5,201 bases of DNA from Bdellovibrionales bacterium (GTDB lineage Bacteria; Bdellovibrionota; Bdellovibrionia; Bdellovibrionales; UBA840), in the NCBI GenBank assembly GCA_020434605.1, contig JAGRAL010000310.1, forward strand, positions 1 to 5,201, read 5' to 3'. Below the pieces are notes generated by a model. It saw only the letters and a list, made by a program, of their open reading frames with translations. It ran no database searches and was not told where the DNA came from. Every line of letters begins with the position of its first letter. The first letter of the stretch is position 1. The translations under genes were made by a program, and so were the position numbers. Below are positions 1-5,201 of this stretch, in pieces.

Positions 1-623
1 TATTAAATGGCGTTGAGAGAGACTTAACTATTGGTATACAAACCAAATTAGAAGCTCAGATTAAAGCTTTTGAATCAGAGTTTATGTTGGTTTATCAAAA
101 GATTGTAAATGACAGCCTTCTTTTAGAAAGAATGGAAGGTGTTATGAAAATTTCAAAAAAACTAATTCAAAAATTTTCTTGGGGTGGGATTGTAGCTACA
201 GCTGCAGGAATAGACTTAGATGTAAGAAATCATACTAAGTACGGAATTTATGATGTGGTAGGTAAGTTTAATCTAAAAGGCTTGCATGGGAGTGATGCTG
301 CCACAAGATTTTTAGTAGCTATTGAAAAAATTAAGCACCATATTTTTGTAGTGAAAGGCTTGATGGCCAATCTGCCTTCTGGTCAATTTCTATTAGAGCA
401 TGCTGAAGTTTATGAATCGCCAAACGGTATGTATGTATCAAGCATTGAGGCTCCAAGTGGACCTATGTATGTAGCTTATATGTCTAAAAAAATATTTATC
501 TCTAGTGTTTCCACTAGAGTAAAGAACTTTGTTCCAGACTTACTAGCTGGCTCAGAGGTTGAAGATTTAGACTTAGCATACGCGAGCCTTGGTCTTAGTA
601 TCGAGCAGGGGGCTTTAGGATGA
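1..623 (+). CDS. NuoD-like (complex I 49-kDa family) subunit, C-terminal part, 5' end outside window
   Basis: The reading frame is open from base 3 to the TGA at 621-623, giving 206 visible residues. The ATG at 84 is not the start, because the residues before it already align with the family (NGVERDL matches the GGVAQDLP region of NuoD). Further matches are GIDLDVR at visible residues 69-75 (family GvDyDlR), Y80 and Y83 (PYxxYd), SDAATRFLVAIEKI at 97-110 (gDxyaRylvRxeEm), LPSG at 124-127 and IEAPSG at 148-153 (vEaPrGE). In complex I this subunit helps form the quinone pocket beside NuoB. Several usual residues are missing: the Arg before the GvDyDlR block, the second Arg of RylvR, the Glu of PrGE (here Pro154), the PYR element and the C-terminal GEvDR. 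It also lacks the C-terminal DPCxxC of NiFe hydrogenases. Family assignment is strong; the function of this divergent version is unknown. Its stop overlaps the next gene's start (ATGA). Confidence 0.8.
   Translation, partial: LNGVERDLTIGIQTKLEAQIKAFESEFMLVYQKIVNDSLLLERMEGVMKISKKLIQKFSWGGIVATAAGIDLDVRNHTKYGIYDVVGKFNLKGLHGSDAATRFLVAIEKIKHHIFVVKGLMANLPSGQFLLEHAEVYESPNGMYVSSIEAPSGPMYVAYMSKKIFISSVSTRVKNFVPDLLAGSEVEDLDLAYASLGLSIEQGALG
607..612 (+). promoter_or_regulatory. Shine-Dalgarno site for the NuoI-like gene
   Basis: AGGGGG lies 7 bases before the ATG at 620, inside the end of the NuoD-like gene. It supports that ATG over the later in-frame Met codons at residues 13, 15 and 17. The start and the upstream stop overlap as ATGA, so translational coupling is likely. 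Confidence 0.55.
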
Positions 624-1069
624 GACGTTTTTTATCTTATATAAAGTTTTTATACATGAAGATGAAAATGAACCAAAGGCATAGCTCAGTAACATTTGAA
701 TACCCATACGTGAATAAGTATATTCATCCCTTTTCGCGACTTGAAATTAAAAATCGTTTTCAAGAGTGTAGCGGTTGTAGTGACTGTGAGAAGGTATGTC
801 CAACAAAAGCGATTGCGATTAGTGGTGAGATATACTCTGCCTCTATGAAGAAACCAAAGACAACTTTAGGTGCCGATATTGTTCGACATATAGAGAAGTT
901 TTCAATTTCTTATGACAAATGCATTTACTGTGGGATTTGTGTTGAAGCATGTCCTACAAAAAGTTTACATTTTGAAAAATCATTTATTAGTCCCGCAAAA
1001 GAAGTTCGCGGCTTGACGATTGATTTAAAAACAGAGAATAAAGCGGCCATTAAAGGGTTTTTAACTTGA
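620..1069 (+). CDS. NuoI-like 2x[4Fe-4S] ferredoxin subunit of a complex I-related complex
   Basis: The 149-residue protein has two complete CxxCxxCxxxCP motifs: C50, C53, C56, C60 and C101, C104, C107, C111. These would bind two [4Fe-4S] clusters, equivalent to N6a and N6b of NuoI, the 23-kDa subunit that passes electrons towards NuoB. NuoI likeness beyond a generic ferredoxin comes from the segment before the first motif (VTFEYPYVNK at 24-33, then the Arg at 40), which resembles NuoI's vTvqYPeek...fRG region. The second motif, KCIYCGICVEACP at 100-112, is also very NuoI-like. The basic, hydrophobic N-terminus (residues 1-17) could be the amphipathic helix that NuoI lays on the membrane. Gene order NuoD then NuoI, joined by an ATGA overlap, supports membership in one complex. 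The stop overlaps the next start as TTGA. Length is slightly below typical NuoI (about 160-180). A hydrogenase-4/Ech-type ferredoxin subunit is the alternative. Confidence 0.85.
   Translation: MRRFLSYIKFLYMKMKMNQRHSSVTFEYPYVNKYIHPFSRLEIKNRFQECSGCSDCEKVCPTKAIAISGEIYSASMKKPKTTLGADIVRHIEKFSISYDKCIYCGICVEACPTKSLHFEKSFISPAKEVRGLTIDLKTENKAAIKGFLT
1053..1057 (+). promoter_or_regulatory. Shine-Dalgarno-like site supporting a TTG start at 1066
   Basis: AAGGG lies 8 bases before the TTG at 1066. No ATG occurs in this frame until codon 222, far inside the protein, so the TTG is the most economical start. It overlaps the preceding TGA as TTGA. Confidence 0.5.
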
Positions 1070-1992
1070 AGGCAGCAGTCTTAGACCTTAAAAGGGCCAG
1101 CAGAACCACCGAGTCTTATAAGACTAAGTTTGATCTAGATGACAAATTTTCAGTTCGTATTTGTTCTTCTGTTGCCCATGCTCTTACAGAAAGTGCTAAA
1201 GGTTTATTTCGTCTTTACCCGCATAAATTACAAATTGGTTTGGTGACTGGCCAAAGCCCTTACCTATCAACTTTATCTGAGAGAGTGGCCAGGGACGGTG
1301 TAAAGGTTTTAGAGTTTTCTGCGCAAGATAAAGCTGATGAGATTTTGTCAGTAGTTAGCGATGAAACATGTTTTTTTATTTTAAGTGAGGATCATCCAAT
1401 TAGCGGTGAAATCTTTGAAATAGAAAATTTGGTTAAAAAACTTACCGATAAAAAGATATTTACAATTATTCTTCGCCATAACTCACATTTATTGAAGAAT
1501 AAAAAAATAGATCACAATCCATATGTTATTGAAATCAGAGATCATGAGTCATATGGAGCGTTACTTTTAGGTTCTCGCTCTAAAAAAATTGATGAACTGT
1601 ATTTAGCTCCTACGACAAATGAGTATGCTTTTACTAAGGAAGATATTAGTGAGCATCAAAGTCTTATTGAGTCTTTTGAAGATTCCCTGCAAAAAATAGG
1701 TGGGATAAACTGTTATTTTAATGCAGAAATGAAGCGTGTATGGGATCGAACAGTGTTTAATGTAGGCAAAAACAGTGAGCCTTTATATCAATTTTTAAAA
1801 TCCCATATTGTTAAGGGCCATATAATTTGCACTAGTAAGTGTACCTATGACCAACCCTTTAATTACGCTTGGTGGAATGATTCAAAATTTAGTGTTGGTA
1901 ATATGAATCAGTGGCTTGTACTAGATCACATCGCTATAAATGAGGTTAAAGACTCATTTTCTAAGGTTTATAAAGAGTTTATAAGCCTATAG
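1066..1992 (+). CDS. Unrecognised 308-residue protein, third gene of the complex I-like cassette; faint PLP-aminotransferase-fold resemblance
   Basis: I do not recognise this as a named family. It is predicted soluble: no signal peptide or long hydrophobic helix is visible. Residues about 35-180 loosely follow the layout of fold-type I PLP enzymes: a TGQSPYLSTLSERV stretch at 61-74, a DGVKVLEF strand at 77-84, FFILSEDHPISGEIFEIENL at 103-122 (like the shxNPtTGeilxleeL turn of aminotransferases), a strand IFTIILRHNSHL at 131-142, and ESYGALLLGSRSKKIDEL at 161-178 (like the sfSKxxGlxGlRiGyxxgs region). The Schiff-base lysine is not at the expected place, and the usual Asp of the ivDeah strand is replaced (LRHNSH). 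If the resemblance is real, it is a catalytically dead relative. The C-terminal third (about 200-308) has aromatic-rich segments, including YAWWND at 267-272, and matches nothing I know. The TTG start overlaps the NuoI-like stop, so it is probably co-translated and may be an accessory or assembly partner. The resemblance is inference. Confidence 0.75.
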   Translation: MKAAVLDLKRASRTTESYKTKFDLDDKFSVRICSSVAHALTESAKGLFRLYPHKLQIGLVTGQSPYLSTLSERVARDGVKVLEFSAQDKADEILSVVSDETCFFILSEDHPISGEIFEIENLVKKLTDKKIFTIILRHNSHLLKNKKIDHNPYVIEIRDHESYGALLLGSRSKKIDELYLAPTTNEYAFTKEDISEHQSLIESFEDSLQKIGGINCYFNAEMKRVWDRTVFNVGKNSEPLYQFLKSHIVKGHIICTSKCTYDQPFNYAWWNDSKFSVGNMNQWLVLDHIAINEVKDSFSKVYKEFISL

Positions 1993-2037
1993 TTATAGAA
2001 TAAGCCAATTTTGTTACTTAAATGTGAATGATAGACT

Positions 2038-2081
2038 AGCACCAATAATTGAAGTATGAAGATACATATTGTATTGGTGTT
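2038..2081 (+). repeat. Nested inverted repeat in the gap before mgtE
   Basis: CACCAATA (2040-2047) and TATTGGTG (2072-2079) are perfect complements. In RNA the stem could extend outward by a G-U and an A-U pair. Inside it, GTAT (2054-2057) pairs with ATAC (2062-2065) around a GAAG loop. The gap between the two genes is 118 bases (1993-2110). No run of T directly follows the stem, so it is not a canonical intrinsic terminator. It could be a leader structure for mgtE, a protein-binding site or a weak 3' end for the upstream operon. It is far too small for the known M-box magnesium riboswitch. I see no convincing sigma-70 promoter in this gap. Confidence 0.5.
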
Positions 2082-2110
2082 GTGGATTTTAAAAGGGCTC
2101 TAGGTCATAA

Positions 2111-3445
2111 ATGCTTGAATTGCGCACAAAAGTTTTAGTTGAAAGTATTCGTAAGCTGTACAGAAGAGCTGCTTGGAAGAACATTAAGCGCATTCTTAAT
2201 AAGACCCATGCTGCAGATATAGCCGCACTTTTAGAAGAAATGGACCGTGTTGAGCGCTTACGCATTTTTAATCTGATTGATTCAGTAGATATTAAAGCTG
2301 AGATTTTGAGCTATCTGGAGGGGAGAAACCAGAAAGACTTAATTCTTAGTATCGATAAAACCGAGGCCCAAGAATTAGTAAGTCAGATGGAGTCGGATGA
2401 TGCGGCTGACTTGTTGGGGAGCTTACCAAAAGACAAGTCACAAGAAATCTTGGATAAAATGGAGCGAGAAAGCTCAGAAGATGTAGCTGACCTAATGAGA
2501 TATCCTGAGGACTCAGCCGGCGGATTAATGAACACTGAATACTTTGCACTTAATCAAAGTTATACGGTGGCTCAGGCGATTGAAGAAATTCAAAATAACT
2601 CAGATGAAAACTTGGTAACCTTTTATATCTATGTTGTTGATGATGAAGAACATCTAGTGGGTGTCTTAAGTTTAAAGCAGTTGATATTATCTAAGCCAAA
2701 CCAAGTTTTAAAAAGCTTGATGGAAACAGAAATTATTAGTGTGGATTTAAACACAGATCAAGAAGAGGTAGCAAGAATTGTTGAAAGATATGACTTCTTA
2801 TCTCTGCCTGTTGTAAATGAATCACAAAAACTAGAAGGTGTGATTACTGTAGATGACGTGATTGACGTAATTCGTGCTGAAGGTGCTGATGACTTCTTAG
2901 CGATGGGTAGAGCGTCTGATGTCGATGATGAAGGATTTTTAACAAGTTTATTTAGTAGATTGTCTTGGTTGTTATTTAGCTTTATTGGTGGCGGACTTTG
3001 TTTTCTACTCATTAGACTATTGGGTTACACGTTTGATACGAATCAGCTTTTAACTATCTCAGCGATGATCCCACTACTACTATCATTGGGCGCCACAGCT
3101 GGTGGACAATCAGCTACGGTGGCGGTGGGTCTGATCAATGCTGGTAAATTAGAAATAAATTTTATATCACATCTATTTCTAGAAATGTGTAGAGCAGTTA
3201 TATATGCTGTTTTATTTGCTTCTGTGTTTTATTTGTTATCGTTTCATTTCTTACCTAATCCAACGAGTCACTTAAAGCTTTCTACTGTTATGGGCTTACA
3301 AATCATATCTTCAATGCTGTTAGGAACGATAATTCCTTACATACTTGATATGTTGGGATATGACTCTACAGTTGGTACAGTCCCAATATTTGCTGTAGTT
3401 GCTGATATCCTGGCAATTATTTTGCTCTTTACATTTGCGGTATAA
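2111..3445 (+). CDS. mgtE: MgtE family magnesium channel/transporter
   Basis: MgtE imports Mg2+ through the inner membrane and is gated by its cytoplasmic part, which closes the pore when internal Mg2+ is high. All domains are present in 444 residues (Thermus MgtE has 450). The helical N domain spans about 25-130. The conserved junction YPEDSAGGLM is at 131-140. Two CBS domains follow at about 138-195 and 200-258. A plug helix then leads into SRLSWLL at 282-288. Five membrane helices lie near 284-305, 313-341, 350-378, 390-412 and 421-442. Acidic residues at the CBS2/plug junction (D248, D249, D252, E257, D260, D261) suit Mg2+ sensing. D432 in the last helix matches the conserved pore Asp of the family. 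One oddity is that the signature usually written GGNxGxQ reads GATAGGQ at 327-333. The ATG is preceded by a weak AGG at 2102-2104. recO starts immediately after the stop. Confidence 0.95.
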   Translation: MLELRTKVLVESIRKLYRRAAWKNIKRILNKTHAADIAALLEEMDRVERLRIFNLIDSVDIKAEILSYLEGRNQKDLILSIDKTEAQELVSQMESDDAADLLGSLPKDKSQEILDKMERESSEDVADLMRYPEDSAGGLMNTEYFALNQSYTVAQAIEEIQNNSDENLVTFYIYVVDDEEHLVGVLSLKQLILSKPNQVLKSLMETEIISVDLNTDQEEVARIVERYDFLSLPVVNESQKLEGVITVDDVIDVIRAEGADDFLAMGRASDVDDEGFLTSLFSRLSWLLFSFIGGGLCFLLIRLLGYTFDTNQLLTISAMIPLLLSLGATAGGQSATVAVGLINAGKLEINFISHLFLEMCRAVIYAVLFASVFYLLSFHFLPNPTSHLKLSTVMGLQIISSMLLGTIIPYILDMLGYDSTVGTVPIFAVVADILAIILLFTFAV

Positions 3446-4024
3446 ATGGAACAAGGAAAATCAAAAGGAATCATTTTACGAACGAATGTCTTTAATGAGT
3501 CTGACTTAGGCGTGCAAATACTAACATCTAGTGGGATTAAAAGAGATTTTATTGCGAAGTCAGCTCTGAAAAGTAAGAAAAGATTTGCAGGCGGAGTCCT
3601 TGAGCCTAGCCACTATATTGAATTTTCATGGAAAGAAGCCTCATCAGGACTGACTTACTTAGAAGAGGCAAAGCTATTAGATTCCTTTGAAGGCTTACGT
3701 AAGTCTTATGAAAAAGTAGAGACTGCAATGCGAGGGATACAGCTTGTAAATAAGGTGTGCAAAGAGGGTTTAGAGCAAGAAGAGGTGTTCCATATATTAG
3801 GTAACTACTTAAAGCTTTGTGCGGCTATTAATGCAAATAAAAAAACATACCTACATTTTATGATTCGTCTCTTGTCGACAATAGGAATTCTTCCAAATCA
3901 ATCTGATTTTGCAGCGTTTCAACAAACACCGCTGTCGGATTCTGACTCGATACAATTATCTGAAGCTAGCCTTAGAAATATTGAAAATGCTCTAAGGCCT
4001 TATAAAGAAGATTACCTAAGTTAA
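3446..4024 (+). CDS. recO: RecO-like DNA repair protein, short form without zinc finger
   Basis: RecO helps load RecA onto SSB-coated single-stranded DNA in the RecF pathway and anneals complementary strands. The 192 residues follow the family order. An N-terminal OB fold (about 1-80) begins GIILRTNVFNESD at 8-20, like RecO's aiVLrtrpygEnd, and includes IKRDFIAKSALKSKKRF at 31-47 (like GrlrgvAkGArrpkSr). GLTYLEEAKLLDSF at 68-81 marks the end of the OB fold. The helical domain includes FMIRLLSTIGILPN at 138-151 (family felrLLxllGlaPn). RecO commonly has a CxxC...CxxC zinc site after this point; here there is none, and only two Cys (105, 125) occur in the protein. The usual length is about 230-250, so the C-terminal domain is shortened. 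The ATG directly abuts the mgtE stop and no clear Shine-Dalgarno site is visible, suggesting translation by coupling to mgtE. Its stop shares a TTAA with the convergent gene. Confidence 0.8.
   Translation: MEQGKSKGIILRTNVFNESDLGVQILTSSGIKRDFIAKSALKSKKRFAGGVLEPSHYIEFSWKEASSGLTYLEEAKLLDSFEGLRKSYEKVETAMRGIQLVNKVCKEGLEQEEVFHILGNYLKLCAAINANKKTYLHFMIRLLSTIGILPNQSDFAAFQQTPLSDSDSIQLSEASLRNIENALRPYKEDYLS
3969..3998. repeat. 8-bp inverted repeat inside the 3' end of recO
   Basis: GCCTTAGA (3969-3976) and TCTAAGGC (3991-3998) are perfect complements with a 14-base loop. The right arm overlaps a 10-base palindrome, TAAGGCCTTA (3993-4002). The structure sits just before the convergent gene ends, where a bidirectional terminator would be useful, but neither strand has a T run after the stem. 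It may be chance within coding sequence. Confidence 0.35.
4021..4024. other. Shared TTAA: overlapping stop codons of two convergent genes
   Basis: On the + strand, TAA at 4022-4024 ends recO. On the - strand, the complement of 4021-4023 is TAA and ends the barrel gene. One palindromic TTAA therefore serves both, leaving no intergenic space for a terminator. Confidence 0.85.
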
Positions 4025-5201
4025 AAGTTCCACTTACCAGTTACGTTGGCACCGATAGTGTACTTATCATACTCTCTAGTATCTACATTAGATTTGTTAT
4101 CTATATAGCCCAAGCTGGCATTACAACCTAACCAATCGTTAATAGATCTAATGAAGGTTAAATTAAACGATGTATTCTTATCTACTCTATTGTCATCCGA
4201 GTCGTAGTCAGATTGATTGTAAGCTAATTTTGCACTTAGTGTAAGGTCCCAAAGAGTGATAGGTTGAATATAATTAAGGGCAAGATCAAAACGAGTGTGG
4301 GCGTAGTTCTTTCCATCAGCATCGTTAATAAGGTAACCTAAATCTGAGATTAAGATCTTTCCTTTTTCACGGTCGATAAAATAGATGTTGTTATATGTGA
4401 ATGTGTACTTGATAGAAGATGCATCATCGTCAGATGTAGAAGCATCAATTTTAGAGTCATTCACATAAATTTGAAAATTATAATTCGATATAAGTCTTTC
4501 ACTCATAACGATTGAGTTTTTCCAATTTAAAAATACGGCATTTAATATATTCTCTCTACTACCTTCTTGATCCACATCCATATAAAGAGTTTCAATGCCT
4601 GGCTCTAATTCCCATCTATAACTTTTGCCAGAGATAGAAGAATTCTTTTTATAAGCTGCTGAAACGGTAACATCTAGGGGATCTGCCTGCGTGAATTCAT
4701 CGTCTACAGAGTAGTAGTAAACTAGTGTGGATTTTAGACTCCACTCATCAATTTTTGTCTGTTTTGCTTTGTATTCTAAAGAGCCCATCAATTGAAAGCG
4801 TAAACCTCCGTCATCGGCTGCAGTAGCTGATGAAGATGTGCCATCTGGTTGTAACAAAATGTTAGAGTCTTGTTGGATACCAACACTGGCATTTGCGTAG
4901 TAAGGCTTCTTTTTTTGCTCTAAGAACTGTAAATCTTGTTGAATTCTTTCAAGGTAAACCTCGGCTTGTTTATCTAACTCAGGGTCCACGGAGTTATCTA
5001 AAACAAATTCAAATTCAACTTTGGCGGCATTAAAATTTTCTCGCTGATACTGTATTAATCCCAAATAAAAGCCAGCTGAACCTGATAAGTTTTTATTAGC
5101 AGAGGCTTTTACTTTTTTGAATAGATCAGATGAGTAGTCAAATTCTACTAGTTTATAGTGGCTACTTGCTAAATAATAAAGTTTTTCTGTTTTATCGATT
5201 T
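4021..5201 (-). CDS. TPR-repeat plus outer-membrane beta-barrel protein, 5' end outside window
   Basis: On the - strand the frame is open from the right edge to the stop at 4021-4023, giving 392 visible residues. The TTG at 5062-5064 is not a credible start, because it lies inside a TPR helix that continues from further upstream. Visible residues 1-95 form about two TPR-like helix pairs (LYYLASSHYKL, then GFYLGLIQYQRENFNAAKVEFEFVL at about 43-66). From about residue 99 the protein becomes a chain of amphipathic strands with alternating polar and hydrophobic residues and polar turns. I count about 14 by eye, ending GANVTGKWNF. The terminal Phe is the usual BAM-recognised ending of outer-membrane barrels. 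The first strand carries GIQQDSN followed by ILLQPDG (107-120), a DSN-type motif seen in TPR-barrel proteins. The order TPR then 14-strand barrel recalls Slam/DUF560 surface lipoprotein exporters, but that specific function is not shown. The signal peptide would lie outside the window. It converges on recO and overlaps it by 4 bases. Confidence 0.75.
   Translation of the reverse strand, partial: IDKTEKLYYLASSHYKLVEFDYSSDLFKKVKASANKNLSGSAGFYLGLIQYQRENFNAAKVEFEFVLDNSVDPELDKQAEVYLERIQQDLQFLEQKKKPYYANASVGIQQDSNILLQPDGTSSSATAADDGGLRFQLMGSLEYKAKQTKIDEWSLKSTLVYYYSVDDEFTQADPLDVTVSAAYKKNSSISGKSYRWELEPGIETLYMDVDQEGSRENILNAVFLNWKNSIVMSERLISNYNFQIYVNDSKIDASTSDDDASSIKYTFTYNNIYFIDREKGKILISDLGYLINDADGKNYAHTRFDLALNYIQPITLWDLTLSAKLAYNQSDYDSDDNRVDKNTSFNLTFIRSINDWLGCNASLGYIDNKSNVDTREYDKYTIGANVTGKWNF

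Noticed and set aside
84..86. ATG as the start of the NuoD-like gene
   Set aside because: The frame is open back to base 3 and the residues before it align with the NuoD family, so the gene begins before the window.
1..1069. NiFe hydrogenase (group 4) large subunit plus ferredoxin
   Set aside because: The C-terminal DPCxxC metal-binding motif required for the NiFe centre is absent from the complete C-terminus.
1981..2006. Direct repeat ATAAGCC at 1981-1987 and 2000-2006
   Set aside because: Two 7-base copies in AT-rich sequence at a gene end are likely by chance, and nothing else repeats with them.
2049..2077. Possible promoter TTGAAG - 17 bases - TATTGG ahead of mgtE
   Set aside because: The -10 match is only TAT plus poor bases, and it overlaps the inverted repeat; not strong enough to call.
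1993..2110. M-box riboswitch or intrinsic terminator before mgtE
   Set aside because: The gap is shorter than a full M-box, and no T run follows the inverted repeat; only a structured repeat can be supported.
2346..2549. 67-codon open frame on the - strand
   Set aside because: It lies wholly inside mgtE, opposite the conserved N domain and AGGLM junction; the protein is low-complexity and matches no family.
2758..3012. 84-codon open frame on the - strand
   Set aside because: It is antisense to the second CBS domain and first membrane helix of mgtE; its Ser/Thr-rich translation looks like a shadow of the mgtE codons.
5062..5064. TTG (- strand) as the start of the barrel gene
   Set aside because: It falls inside a TPR helix, and the same frame continues with TPR-like sequence to the right edge.

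Overview
The window is AT-rich bacterial DNA, densely coding on both strands, with 4-base stop/start overlaps and two genes that run off its edges. The TPR plus beta-barrel protein ending in phenylalanine points to a Gram-negative (diderm) bacterium. Base composition and the gene set would fit a Bdellovibrionota/Bacteriovorax-like or other deltaproteobacterial-type lineage, but that is an inference and no gene here proves it.

Left part (1-1992, + strand): three tightly coupled genes. The first, cut by the left edge, is the C-terminal part of a protein related to complex I subunit NuoD (49-kDa family). It has lost several residues that are normally invariant. The second is a NuoI-like ferredoxin subunit with two intact 4Fe-4S motifs. 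The third is an unrecognised 308-residue protein whose middle faintly resembles a fold-type I (aminotransferase-like) PLP enzyme, without a recognisable catalytic lysine. The junctions are ATGA and TTGA overlaps, so the three are probably translated together. They look like the distal end of a cluster for a complex I-related membrane complex whose other subunits would lie before the window.

Middle (1993-4024, + strand): a 118-base gap holds a nested inverted repeat. It is followed by mgtE, a magnesium channel/transporter with the full N domain, CBS pair and five-helix membrane domain. A short RecO-like DNA-repair protein starts directly after the mgtE stop with no gap. The RecO lacks the C-terminal zinc-finger cysteines.

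Right part (4021-5201, - strand): a convergent gene, cut by the right edge, encodes TPR repeats followed by an outer-membrane beta barrel with about 14 candidate strands. This architecture recalls Slam/DUF560-type proteins. Its stop codon and the recO stop share one TTAA palindrome, so the two convergent genes overlap by 4 bases.

MgtE, RecO and the barrel protein are ordinary families with some deviations. The complex I-like cassette with a degenerate NuoD and an orphan partner is the least explained part of the window.
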